In this document: one piece after another, positions 27,199 through 35,027 of the stretch
How the letters are laid out: every line of letters starts with the position of its first letter
How positions within the stretch are numbered: position 1 is the first letter of the stretch
From: Lactobacillus equicursoris DSM 19284 = JCM 14600 = CIP 110162
Lineage (GTDB): Bacteria; Bacillota; Bacilli; Lactobacillales; Lactobacillaceae
Reading direction: 5' to 3'
Length of the DNA stretch: 40,021 nucleotides
Assembly: GCF_001434815.1 (NCBI RefSeq)
Contig: NZ_AZDU01000016.1
Location: 1 to 40,021 of the forward strand
The notes under the pieces: generated by a model
Told to the model about the DNA's origin: nothing
Seen by the model: only the letters and a program-made list of their open reading frames with translations
The model's database searches: none
Position numbers and translations under genes: made by a program

Positions 27199-28389
27199 TT
27201 GAAACGATTAAAAGGCATTGCCTTCTTCTATGCCAGCTTGGTCAGCATCTTGATTGGCCTGGGGGCGGGGCTCTTTTTAACGGTAACCAGCTAATTAATC
27301 AACCTGGTCTGGTCAAGGCCCGTATTGAGCAGGCCGGTCTGGATGCTGGCTTTAGCAGTTATTTTTGGCTTGATTATTGGTGTTTTGCAGGCCAAAATTG
27401 GCCAGTATCCGAAAACGATCAAGCAGATCCTGGCTGAATTTAAGGCTAGCGGCAAGGTCGAGAGTCAGAGCTGGAAGACCTGGATCAACGGCGCCGTGAT
27501 CTTAGCCAGCGGGGCCAGCGTGGGGCCAGAAGCGTCCATGACCGGGATCATTGCCCGCCAGTCCAGTTGGCTGGGGCAGAAATTGACTAATTTTGTGACT
27601 GATGCTGATCTAGCTGGTGCCAGTTTTTGGCAGCAAAATCAGGGCTTTTTTAAGGCAAAAAGTGAAGCAGACCAGCCGCTAAAGAGCGTCTTTGCTAGCC
27701 AAAAGCGGCAAAAGGCGGCCTATGCGATCTGGATTGCACTAGGCATAGTTGCCTTTATCTGCTGGTTGAAGGTCTTCCCAGAAAGCAAGGTCTTTGGCAT
27801 CAGCTGGAAGGCAGTAAATTGGACCTGGCAGGGATTGGCTTTAAGCCCGGTAGCCTTAGTTATCGGCCTTTTATTTGGCTACTTTTTCTTAAAAATGGAA
27901 CAAGCCGGCGCCTGGCTGAGTAAAAAAATCAAGAGCTCAGTCTTGAAAGGTGCCTTAGGAGGCCTGCTCTTAGGGATTTTTGGCATCTTTTCGACTTACT
28001 TCCTCTGGTCGGGGGCCTTTACCATGTGGAAGCTGGTTAAAGAGGCTGCAGTTTTAGGACCGGTCCTGCTTTTGTTTTTAGCCTTTGGCAAGGCGATCTT
28101 AACCAATCTGGGCTTTGGGTTAGGCTGGCGGGGCGGAACGATCTTCCCGGCGATCTTTTGCTCGGTCTCCTTGGGGATTGCCTTTGCTCTGGTCTTGCCT
28201 TGGTCGCAGAACCTGCTGGTTGCCATTATTACGGCGGCCAGCGTCAGCTTGATTGTGGGCCGGCCCAAACTGGTTGCCGTCTTGCTGATTTTTCTATTTA
28301 CTTTGAAACTAGCCCCAGTCATTTTGGCTGTTTGCTGGTTGTGCGAGCAGCTGCTGAATACCAAGTGGCTCTTAGATAAATTGCAGTAA
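27199..28389 (+). pseudogene. ClC-family chloride channel/transporter, interrupted by an in-frame stop
   Basis: Reading from TTG 27199 (AGGAG at 27184-27188) gives an N-terminal membrane helix (IAFFYASLVSILIGLGAGLF) that stops at TAA 27292-27294, codon 32, then continues in the same frame for the rest of a ClC protein to 28389. ClC signatures are intact downstream: GASVGPEASMTG (the GREGP-type anion site) and GWRGGTIFPAIF (GxFxP-type). The intact gene would give 396 aa. A CAA-to-TAA change would explain it. A shortened product could only start at an internal GTG/ATG near 27320-27345 with no ribosome site, and would lack the first helix. Confidence 0.85.
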
Positions 28390-28418
28390 AAAATGGACTC
28401 TGCTTGAGTCCATTTTTG
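28388..28418. terminator. terminator of the ClC gene, shared with the opposing small ORF
   Basis: AAAAATGGACTC, TGCTT, GAGTCCATTTTT, a perfect 12-bp stem with A and T flanks. Confidence 0.9.
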
Positions 28419-28424
28419 CTTTTA

Positions 28425-28526
28425 TTAATGTAAATCTTCTGGATTAAAGCTCATCCCCTTGTGGTAGTACTTACGGTCGTCTGGGTTATAGATTTTCCCT
28501 GCCTTGAAATCATGGTAGTTGGACAT
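28425..28526 (-). CDS. possible 33-aa small protein
   Basis: A short frame beginning MSNYHDFKAGKIYNPDDRKY and ending NPEDLH, too short for usual gene finders. ATG is preceded by GCGAGG with 6-nt spacing, and the stop is eight bases from a bidirectional terminator. A possible promoter on the same strand (TTGTCA, 16 bp, TAATTT, about 28583-28556) overlaps the -35 of the divergent Met T-box transcript. Composition is polar and aromatic, without signal or membrane helix. I do not recognise a family; it could also be a remnant. Confidence 0.5.
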   Translation of the reverse strand: MSNYHDFKAGKIYNPDDRKYYHKGMSFNPEDLH

Positions 28527-28576
28527 TTGTTGCCTCGCTTACGCAGAGAAAAAGTAAATTATTTTTTTAAAGACAG

Positions 28577-28605
28577 TTGACAAGCTTAAAAGTTAGCCGT
28601 AAGAT
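28577..28605 (+). promoter_or_regulatory. promoter of the methionine T-box transcript
   Basis: Consensus TTGACA (28577-28582), 17 bp, TAAGAT (28600-28605). Confidence 0.65.
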
Positions 28606-28611
28606 AATGAT

Positions 28612-28886
28612 AAATAAATTAATGCTTGCTTAGAAAAGATGAGTAGCTATTCTAAACTTTTTACAGAGAGCCAGGGCAGGTGAAAGCTGGCAATTGCGAA
28701 GGTAGTGAAGATGGTCTTTGAGCAATCAAGGAGTGAATCCTTAGCCCCTTGCAGGAGACGCCTGTTATCGCGTCAAGGTTTAAGAATGAACCTATTGAGG
28801 GCTGGGCCGTGAGGCACAGCCGAAGTAAGAGTGGTATCACGCAAGTGCGTCTCTTGGCTAGAAATAGCTAAGGGCGCACTTTTTAT
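28612..28886 (+). promoter_or_regulatory. T-box leader, methionine type, upstream of the MetE-family gene
   Basis: T-box core GAGTGGTATCACGC lies within 28829-28842, a variant of the usual GGTGGNACCGCG. The likely specifier is ATG (Met) at 28711-28713 in GTGAAG-ATG-G, the same frame as the Phe specifier in the pheS leader. The terminator pairs 28843-28859 with 28866-28882 and runs into T. Uncharged tRNA-Met should switch the gene on. Confidence 0.88.
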
Positions 28887-28924
28887 TTACCAGTTTTTTA
28901 ATAAAAGATTTGAGAGGCAGAAAC

Positions 28925-30037
28925 ATGACTTCAGCACCATACCGTTATGACATCGTCGGCAGCTTCTTGCGTCCAGCAGAATTGAAGGAAGCTAGAGAAG
29001 AATTGAAGGAAGGCAAGATCAGTCAAACAGACTTGACCAAGGTCGAAGACAAGTGGATCAAGGACCTGGTTGACAAGGAAAAGGCAGTTGGCCTACATGC
29101 CGTAACCGACGGTGAATTCCGCCGCTCCTGGTGGCACCTGGACTTCTTGTGGGGCTTAAAGGGCGTTACTAAATATGACTACCAACACAGCTACAAGTTC
29201 CACGGCGAAAAGACCAGAACTGATAACGCTGAATTGGGCGGTAAGGTGGAATACAACCCAGACCACCCATTCTTCAAGCACTTCTTGTTCACCAAAGAAG
29301 CAGCTGGGGATGCGGTAGCCAAGCAAACTATCCCATCACCAACCATGCTCTTTAGAGACGACCGTTCTGACAAGTGGCCAGACTTTTACGCAAGCTGGGA
29401 TGAATATTTAGCAGACTTAGCCAAGGCTTATAACGAAACGATCAAGCACTTCTACGATCTTGGCTGCCGCTACTTGCAAATTGACGATACCACTTGGGCC
29501 TTTTTGATCAGCAAGCTTAACGAAACTAAGGACCAAGCAGAAGAACATGCTAAATACGTTCAACTGGCTGAAAGTGCTGTTAAGGTGATCAACGGGGCCC
29601 TTGAAGGCTTGCCAGCAGACTTGACGGTAACGACCCACATCTGCCGGGGCAACTTCAAGTCAACCTTCCTCTTCTCAGGCGGCTATGAACCAGTTGCGCC
29701 ATACTTGGCAAAGTTGAACTACGATGGCTTTTTCCTGGAATATGACTCAGACAGATCTGGCGACTTAGCGCCAATCAAGACTATCTGGAATGACCGCAAG
29801 GATGTCAAGATTGTCTTGGGCTTGGTAACGTCCAAGTTTGGTGAACTGGAAGATAAGGACGACTTGTTGGCCCGGATTAAGGAAGCAAGCGGCTACGTGC
29901 CACTAGAAAACTTAGCCCTCAGCCCACAATGTGGCTTTGCGTCAACTGAAGAAGGCAACAAGCTGACTGAAGCAGAAGAATGGAACAAGCTGAAGCTGAT
30001 CAAGGAAGTCGCCGACGAAGTTTGGGGCGAAGAATAA
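28925..30037 (+). CDS. short MetE-like (cobalamin-independent) methionine synthase family protein, YxjG/YxjH type
   Basis: Corresponds only to the C-terminal catalytic domain of MetE, 370 aa against about 750 for full MetE. Zinc ligands of that domain are present: His and Cys in THICRGNF, Glu in FFLEYD, and Cys in LSPQCGFAS. The N-terminal NxVGSFLRP-like motif (DIVGSFLRPAEL) is typical of the YxjG/YxjH group, whose methyl donor is uncertain. Control by a Met T-box supports a role in making methionine from homocysteine. ATG 28925 has GAGAGGC 7 nt upstream. A terminator follows. Confidence 0.9.
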   Translation: MTSAPYRYDIVGSFLRPAELKEAREELKEGKISQTDLTKVEDKWIKDLVDKEKAVGLHAVTDGEFRRSWWHLDFLWGLKGVTKYDYQHSYKFHGEKTRTDNAELGGKVEYNPDHPFFKHFLFTKEAAGDAVAKQTIPSPTMLFRDDRSDKWPDFYASWDEYLADLAKAYNETIKHFYDLGCRYLQIDDTTWAFLISKLNETKDQAEEHAKYVQLAESAVKVINGALEGLPADLTVTTHICRGNFKSTFLFSGGYEPVAPYLAKLNYDGFFLEYDSDRSGDLAPIKTIWNDRKDVKIVLGLVTSKFGELEDKDDLLARIKEASGYVPLENLALSPQCGFASTEEGNKLTEAEEWNKLKLIKEVADEVWGEE

Positions 30038-30054
30038 CCATTAACTATCTCTAT

Positions 30055-30090
30055 CAAAAAAGATCTGTGATAAATTCACAGATCTTTTTG
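30055..30090 (+). terminator. terminator after the MetE-like gene, convergent with degV-family gene
   Basis: AAAAGATCTGTGA, TAAAT, TCACAGATCTTTTT: long perfect stem, likely bidirectional. Confidence 0.92.
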
Positions 30091-30110
30091 CTTTTCTTCT
30101 ATCTCATTGC

Positions 30111-31043
30111 TTATGCAAATTTTTCGCCAACTTCAGCTGAGTTGATGCCGGTTATCGGCTTGCCGTCTTGGTCAAAGTAGCTGTCTAGGTTGCGACACCA
30201 GATGATGGCGATGGTGTTTTTCCCGCAGTGGACGCCGACGACCGGGCCGATGATTGACCGGTCAAAGTCGTCTTGCGGGAATTTTTCCTGATAGTCCTTG
30301 AACCATTCATCGCCCCTTTTGGGATTGTCCGCGTCAAAAATGGTCGCGTGGATCGGATAATCCTTGTCCTTGGTCAAGCGGTCAAAGTCTTCTTGGATAT
30401 GGCGATAAGCCCGTTTATACTGTCTTTCCTTGGCAATGGCGGAAATGTGGCCAGTCTTTTGGACATCCATGGCCAAGATTGGCGTGATGTGAAGCAGGGT
30501 CCCGATGAAGGTGGCGGCGTTAGACAGGCGGCCAGTCCGCTTCAAGTGGGCCAGGTTGTCGACTAAGAAGCGGACCCCGATCGTTTTTCTCAAATCTTCC
30601 AGGTCATGCATGATTAAGTCCACGTCAGCGCCAGCGGCAACCAGGCGGGCTGCCAAGATAGCGCAATCAGCCAAGCCAGCGCAGGTGGTGTGGCAGTCAA
30701 AAGGATGGATCTTGATCCGATCTTCTTCTTGGGCATAGGCTACGAGGTTTTGGTAGGAGCTAGAAATCCCGCTTGAAAGGGGCAAGATGATCACGTCGGT
30801 ATAGCCATTTGCCACGTAGTCATCGACGAATTCAGTAATTTGGCCAAGCGATGGCTGAGAGGTCGTTGGCAGGTCAGTTGCGGTCTCGATTTTTTGGTAA
30901 AAATCTTCATAGCTGATGTCGACCAGGTCATAGTAGGTTTTGTCGCCCCAGATCAGGGGGATGGGGACAACATCAATGTGATATTGTTCTTGCTGTTCCT
31001 TGGTGAGGTAGGCGGAGCTATCGGTTAAAACTGCAATCTTCAT
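30111..31043 (-). CDS. DegV-family fatty-acid-binding protein
   Basis: Soluble two-domain protein of the DegV/FakB family; studied members present fatty acids to the kinase FakA for membrane lipid synthesis from exogenous fatty acids. The N-terminus MKIAVLTDSSAYL contains the DSS phosphate/carboxylate motif, and TTSQPS at about 75-80 and a late GVHCGKNTIAIIW match the ligand-binding positions. From ATG 31043 (AAGGAG 8 nt upstream) it is 310 aa; in-frame codons upstream lack a site. Its promoter carries a cre-like site. The ligand cannot be read from sequence. Confidence 0.92.
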   Translation of the reverse strand: MKIAVLTDSSAYLTKEQQEQYHIDVVPIPLIWGDKTYYDLVDISYEDFYQKIETATDLPTTSQPSLGQITEFVDDYVANGYTDVIILPLSSGISSSYQNLVAYAQEEDRIKIHPFDCHTTCAGLADCAILAARLVAAGADVDLIMHDLEDLRKTIGVRFLVDNLAHLKRTGRLSNAATFIGTLLHITPILAMDVQKTGHISAIAKERQYKRAYRHIQEDFDRLTKDKDYPIHATIFDADNPKRGDEWFKDYQEKFPQDDFDRSIIGPVVGVHCGKNTIAIIWCRNLDSYFDQDGKPITGINSAEVGEKFA

Positions 31044-31131
31044 TTTCTTCTCCTTGCTTGATATCTTTTCTTGCAAATCATTCCGTTGAGAATGTTTAAT
31101 ATGTTTAGAAGTTAATCACTTTTCTACCTTT

Positions 31132-31160
31132 ATTGTAAATTATTGCGAAAACGATAACAA
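31132..31160 (-). promoter_or_regulatory. promoter of the DegV-family gene
   Basis: Minus strand TTGTTA (31160-31155), 17 bp, TACAAT (31137-31132). Confidence 0.65.
31146..31159. promoter_or_regulatory. cre-like site between degV-family and HIRAN genes
   Basis: CGAAAACGATAACA departs from the core cre pattern TGNAANCGNTNNCA only at the first base. It covers the -35 and spacer of the DegV-family promoter and lies about 45 bp upstream of the divergent HIRAN -10. Confidence 0.45.
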
Positions 31161-31201
31161 GAAAAGTAGATTAAGATTTATCTGCTAAGTTATTTAAATA
31201 G

Positions 31202-31210
31202 TGCTACAAT
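31202..31210 (+). promoter_or_regulatory. extended -10 promoter of the HIRAN gene
   Basis: TGCTACAAT with no clear -35, 76 bp before the start codon. Confidence 0.4.
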
Positions 31211-31286
31211 TTTATCTGAAAAGACCATAGAAATTTGATCAGATTATTGGGTCAAGCTATTTTATTAAAATAAGGGAGGGACTACT

Positions 31287-31670
31287 ATGGCAGATATCTT
31301 TTTCACCATTACTGGCACTAGCCACTATTTTGGAAATAAGATTTTTGAACGCAAGATAAAGGTGAAGCTGGTTAAAGAACCTGATAACGACTACGACAAA
31401 GAGGCGATTCGCGTTGAACTACGGGGCCTAGGCAAGGTGGGTTATGTTGCCAATAGTCCTTACACTGTTTTAGGTGAGAGCATCAGCGCTGGGCGATTAT
31501 ACGACCTCTTTGGCAAGGAAGCTGAAGGACGGGTTTTGTACGTGCTTGACCGCGGTATTGTCTGCGAATTGCTGGTGCCAAAGGACTGGCATGATCCGCG
31601 CTCATTCAGCTTTGACAAGCTGAAGAAGCTGCGCCGCCGGGACAATGGGAATCAGCAGCAACAGAATTGA
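31287..31670 (+). CDS. stand-alone HIRAN-domain protein
   Basis: A 127-aa protein that is almost entirely a HIRAN domain (about residues 5-98): the ITGTSHYFG start, LVKEPDNDYDKEAIRV and GKVGYVANSPYTV are the family landmarks. HIRAN domains recognise DNA 3' ends in eukaryotic HLTF helicases; the bacterial stand-alone form has no settled role, and DNA binding at damaged or stalled sites is inference. The C-terminal 30 residues are basic then Gln-rich. AGGGAGG precedes the ATG. Not in an operon. Confidence 0.85.
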   Translation: MADIFFTITGTSHYFGNKIFERKIKVKLVKEPDNDYDKEAIRVELRGLGKVGYVANSPYTVLGESISAGRLYDLFGKEAEGRVLYVLDRGIVCELLVPKDWHDPRSFSFDKLKKLRRRDNGNQQQQN

Positions 31671-31704
31671 AAAAAGCATAGAAAAACACAATTATTTTTT
31701 AGCG

Positions 31705-31757
31705 GAAAAAGCCTGGTTTGAGGACAAAATGTTGTTCTTAGACTAGCTTTTTCTTTT
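31705..31757 (+). terminator. long hairpin, probable terminator after the HIRAN gene
   Basis: GAAAAAGC pairs with GCTTTTTC at the base, and after one bulged C fourteen more pairs (several G-T) lead to an AATG loop, ending in TTTTCTTTT. The rest of the 31671-31931 gap is AT-rich with no further signal I can support. Confidence 0.7.
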
Positions 31758-31931
31758 AGCCTAAATTACGAACAAGGTAAAAGCCGAACAATTCCTGAAT
31801 CTGCGATTAATTAGGCAATTGTTGAATAATTTTTACTGAGAAAAAGCTCTTTAAATCTCAATTGAAAGTGATAGAATAGAAAAAATTTACAACTATTTTT
31901 CATGATTTCAGCAATTATTGAGGACTTAAAG

Positions 31932-32927
31932 ATGCAGAATTTGATTGACCTCCACTTACATTTAGACGGCTCCTTGCCAGTTTTATCCGTGAAAAAGATA
32001 TTAGCCAAAGAGGGCAAGACCATGTCCGATCAAGAACTAAAGGAGCGCTTGTCAGTCGGGGAGGACTGTCAAAATTTAGCTGAATATCTGGATAAGTTCA
32101 ACTTCCCACTGGAATTGATGCAAAGCGCTGAAAACTTGCACCTGTTAACTTGCGACCTCTTAAAGGATTTAAGAAGCCAGGGCCTGGTTTATGCTGAAAT
32201 CCGCTTTGCCCCGCAGCAGCATACCAAGACTTTGACTCAGGCTGAAGCCGTACAAGCTGTGATCGCTGGTCTAGAAGATTTTTACGCTTGGTAAAAAGAG
32301 CAGGCAGATGACCGAACAGATCTCCATGCCCAGATCCTGTTGTGCTTAATGCGCCTTGAGGGCGTTAGCGACAAAAACTGGGAAACGGTTAAGGTTGCTA
32401 AAGAATTTTTAGGCCAAGGCGTAGCCGGGATCGACCTGGCGGGACCTGAAAATGAAGAGGTGGCTAACCGCAAGTTTGCGCCATTTTTTGCCAAGGCAAA
32501 GGAGCTCGGCATCCCTTACACTATCCATGCCGGGGAAGCCATGGGCCCTGAATCAGTCAAAGAAGCTCTAGCCATGGGGACCAAGCGGATCGGCCACGGC
32601 ATCCGTTCTATGGAAGATCCTGAGCTGATTAAAAAATTAGTCCAAGACCAAATTACCTTGGAATGCTGCGCCAGCTCCAACTTGAACACCAAGATTTTTG
32701 ACGACCTTTCTCAGTATCCCTTAAGAAAGCTGCTGGCTAAAAAAGTTCAGGCCACGGTCAATACCGACAACATGACGGTATCTCAGACCAACCTGCCAAG
32801 AGAATACAAACTATTAGAATCTATTGGCTTAACATCAGCTGAAGAAAAGCAAGTCTATTTAAACGTGGTTAACGCCGCTTTTTGTGACCAGGCTGAAAAA
32901 GAGCGGCTGTTAGATCTAGTTAGGTAA
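31932..32927 (+). pseudogene. adenosine deaminase, interrupted by an in-frame stop
   Basis: Full-length adenosine deaminase (331 codons) with a single TAA at 32292-32294 (codon 121), after FYAW and before KEQADDR in the same frame. Metal and catalytic motifs are otherwise kept: HLHLDGS at the start, HAGE, IGHGI, and NTDNM where most members have a second Asp-containing motif. A CAA-to-TAA change would account for the stop. The downstream part could only restart at internal ATGs near 32340-32349 without the first metal-binding His pair, so it should be inactive. GAGG precedes ATG 31932. Confidence 0.88.
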
Positions 32928-32943
32928 GAGATAAATCATTACC

Positions 32944-32974
32944 AAAAAGGACATCCATTCGGATGTCCTTTTTT
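32944..32974. terminator. terminator after the adenosine deaminase pseudogene
   Basis: AAGGACATCC, ATTC, GGATGTCCTT, then T run; A-rich 5' flank lets it also serve the convergent cysK transcript. Confidence 0.92.
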
Positions 32975-33064
32975 AGATAGTATCGATGTTAGTTTTTGTA
33001 ATTAATTTCGCTGTTTTGTAATTGAGGATTATTACTGATATTAATGTTATTTTTATATTCGTTC

Positions 33065-33988
33065 TTACTTGTACAAAGCCGTTGACAAGTAGCGTTCGCC
33101 ATTGTCTGGGGCAACGGTGATAACCTTCTTGCCCTTGCCCAGCTTCTTAGCTAATTCAATGGCGCCGTGGATGTTGGCCCCAGCTGAGATCCCTGGCAAA
33201 AAGCCTTCCAAACGTGCCACTTCTCTAGCCGTTTCAAAAGCATCGTCGCTTGAAACTTCTACGATCCCGTCGAAGATTTCTTGGTCCAGGGTCTTAGGAA
33301 TAAAGCCGGCAGAGATTCCTTGAATCTTGTGTGGCCCCTTCTTGCCTTCCTTTAAAAGTGGTGATTCAGCTGGTTCTAAGGCGTAAACCTTGACGTCGCC
33401 CGCCTTCTTGAGGGCCCGGCCGATCCCAGTCAAGGTGCCGCCAGTCCCGACGCCAGCTACAAAGGCATCTGGCAAATCGCCTTCAAAGGCTTCAACGATT
33501 TCCTTACCAGTCGTCAATTCATGGATTTCTGGGTTGGCTGGGTTTTCAAACTGCATTGGCATGAAGTAGCCTTCGTTTTCAACTAATTCCTTAGCCTTAG
33601 CAATGGAAGCAGCCATGCCGCCCTTGCCATCAGTCAAGATCAGTTCAGCGCCGTAAGCACGAATAATCTTTTTTCTTTCATCGCTCATAGTTTCAGGCAT
33701 GATGATGGTGAGTTGGTAGCCCTTGGCGGAAGCCACGGCAGCCAGACCGATCCCGGTGTTGCCGGAAGTTGGCTCAACGATCTTGCTGCCAGGCTTCAGC
33801 TTGCCTTCCTTTTCTGCCTTTTCAATCATGGCCAGAGCAATCCGGTCCTTAATGGAGCCGCCAGGGTTAAAGAATTCCAGCTTAACGTAAACATCTGCAG
33901 CGTCTTTTGGGACGACCCGGTTGAGCTTTACGATTGGGGTGTTGCCGATAGTTTCCAAAATGTTGTTGTAGATCCGATTAGTAGACAT
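33065..33988 (-). CDS. cysK: cysteine synthase (O-acetylserine sulfhydrylase)
   Basis: Makes cysteine from O-acetylserine and sulfide. PLP Lys47 in GGSIKDR, the substrate loop [10 protein letters not shown] at about 73-82, and the phosphate-binding GTGGTLTG near 180 are present; 307 aa is normal. I start at ATG 33988, with AAGGAG 9 nt upstream; the upstream in-frame ATG is inside that site region. The start overlaps the end of the acyltransferase gene by 11 bases, so the pair is translationally coupled and forms a two-step Ser-to-Cys operon. Confidence 0.96.
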   Translation of the reverse strand: MSTNRIYNNILETIGNTPIVKLNRVVPKDAADVYVKLEFFNPGGSIKDRIALAMIEKAEKEGKLKPGSKIVEPTSGNTGIGLAAVASAKGYQLTIIMPETMSDERKKIIRAYGAELILTDGKGGMAASIAKAKELVENEGYFMPMQFENPANPEIHELTTGKEIVEAFEGDLPDAFVAGVGTGGTLTGIGRALKKAGDVKVYALEPAESPLLKEGKKGPHKIQGISAGFIPKTLDQEIFDGIVEVSSDDAFETAREVARLEGFLPGISAGANIHGAIELAKKLGKGKKVITVAPDNGERYLSTALYK

Positions 33989-34790
33989 AGTATTGTGCTC
34001 CTTTTGCATTTTTTACAGTAGTCATCCAGTTGTTAAAAAAGTGTTTCTGCGTGCTCCGCCAGGTGAACAGGGGCAGAGCCATCGCGTCTTCATCTGCAAA
34101 ATAATTTTCAGGCTTAGCCAGGCCTTGGTCATCACCTCCTCTAGCGGTTAGTTCTCTTTGATATTCCTTTTGAAAGGCACTTGGTCCATACTCCAGGTGG
34201 GTAAAGAGGAAGCTTTGCTCGCCCTGGCTAGCCAAGGTCAGGTGGCCGCTTTCTGTGACCGCGTTGACCGTTAAGGGACTAGCCAAGACTTCGTCCACGT
34301 TCATCTCGGCGTAGCGGGCATGCGGGGCCTTGAAGCCTGCGGTTAAGCCTTTTAAAAGGGGTGTTTTGTTGAGGATCTCTTGCGGGTAAATGCCAAAAAG
34401 CTTCTCTGGCAATTCATGCTTCTCAATTCCGTAAAAGTACTTCATCGCCGCCATTGCCCCCCAGCAGACGTAGAGCTGGGGGATGCGCATGTCCTTTAAC
34501 AGATCAAAAAGCTGAGTAAGCTCTTGCCAGTAGTCGACTTCCTCAAAAGGGATGCGCTCGATTGGGGCCCCGGTAATGATGAAGCCATCGAGTTTCTTGA
34601 CTTGCTCGAAATCAAGCGAGGAAGCCTGCCAGCCAGCTGGTATCGGCTGCTTCATGTGGTGGCTTTTGGGGTAGAAGTAGCGAATTTCGACCTCGGGGTT
34701 GGCTCTTTTTAAGACATGAGTAAATCTTTTTTGCGTATCAACCTTGTCATGCATGATGTTGAGAACGCCGATTTTTAATTTCATGGTCAA
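33978..34790 (-). CDS. MetA/HTS-fold acyltransferase, probably serine O-acetyltransferase (often annotated homoserine O-succinyltransferase)
   Basis: Homoserine transsuccinylase fold of the glutamine-amidotransferase class: nucleophile Cys in [11 protein letters not shown] and the His-Glu pair in THLEYG. By name it would acylate homoserine, but the orthologous gene preceding cysK in Lactobacillus casei was shown to acetylate serine, and the overlap with cysK and the Cys-codon leader support the same function here. Start: AAAGGA at 34804-34799 sits 8 nt before TTG 34790 and 14 nt before ATG 34784, so TTG is slightly preferred; the difference is two residues. 270 aa, near the norm for the short lactobacillus form. 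Confidence 0.88.
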   Translation of the reverse strand: MTMKLKIGVLNIMHDKVDTQKRFTHVLKRANPEVEIRYFYPKSHHMKQPIPAGWQASSLDFEQVKKLDGFIITGAPIERIPFEEVDYWQELTQLFDLLKDMRIPQLYVCWGAMAAMKYFYGIEKHELPEKLFGIYPQEILNKTPLLKGLTAGFKAPHARYAEMNVDEVLASPLTVNAVTESGHLTLASQGEQSFLFTHLEYGPSAFQKEYQRELTARGGDDQGLAKPENYFADEDAMALPLFTWRSTQKHFFNNWMTTVKNAKGAQYYVY

Positions 34791-34826
34791 GCTGATGGTC
34801 CTTTCTAAAAAAGTAAAAATGGTAAC

Positions 34827-34861
34827 AAAAAAGACACGCATCTATTTCGGATACGTGTCTT
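34827..34861 (-). terminator. attenuator terminator between the Cys leader peptide and the cysteine operon
   Basis: Minus strand AAGACACGTAT (34861-34851) pairs with ATGCGTGTCTT (34841-34831, one G-T pair), ending in six T. It stands 37 bases before the first enzyme codon, after the promoter, so it must be conditionally bypassed for the operon to be expressed. Its 5' arm is also half of the antiterminator. Confidence 0.92.
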
Positions 34862-34943
34862 CAACAATCTGTGCTATTTATCTAGGCCAGTCATTTTCGC
34901 TAATTAACTCAGCCCACGCCAAATAGTGGATTGTCCAAGACAC
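34855..34943 (-). promoter_or_regulatory. antiterminator pairing of the cysteine attenuator
   Basis: Minus strand GTGTCTTGGACAATC (34943-34929) can pair with GATTGTTGAAGACAC (34869-34855): thirteen Watson-Crick pairs, one G-T and one mismatch in fifteen positions. The first segment is also the loop and 3' arm of the upstream hairpin; the second contains the 5' arm of the terminator. The three structures exclude one another. Confidence 0.85.
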
Positions 34944-34996
34944 AATCCACAACAACAAGTTTCTTGATTAGCGTTAAAAATTGACTTGCTGCTCAT
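34904..34996 (-). CDS. cysteine-rich leader peptide of the cysteine operon
   Basis: A 30-codon frame with a consensus AGGAGG (35010-35005) 8 nt before its ATG. The N-terminus is MSSKSIFNANQET, then Cys14-Cys15-Cys16-Gly-Leu-Cys19, and it stops 43 bases before the attenuator terminator. Four Cys in six codons is extreme for such a peptide. The triplet TGT codons end one base before hairpin 34950-34926 begins, so a ribosome waiting for Cys-tRNA would cover that hairpin's 5' arm. The peptide is a sensor of translation; no function of the product itself is suggested. Confidence 0.88.
   Translation of the reverse strand: MSSKSIFNANQETCCCGLCLGQSTIWRGLS
34926..34950 (-). promoter_or_regulatory. anti-antiterminator hairpin of the cysteine attenuator
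   Basis: Perfect 9-bp stem GTGGATTGT / ACAATCCAC with the loop GTCTTGG, starting at the last base pair of Cys codon 16. When it forms it locks up the antiterminator segment 34943-34929 and leaves the terminator free. Confidence 0.85.
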
Positions 34997-35027
34997 TTGG
35001 CGAACCTCCTAAAGAATTTATACTGAA

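Noticed and set aside
31902-31931. Upstream start of the adenosine deaminase frame
   Set aside because: The ten extra codons include the ribosome site; family homology begins at ATG 31932.
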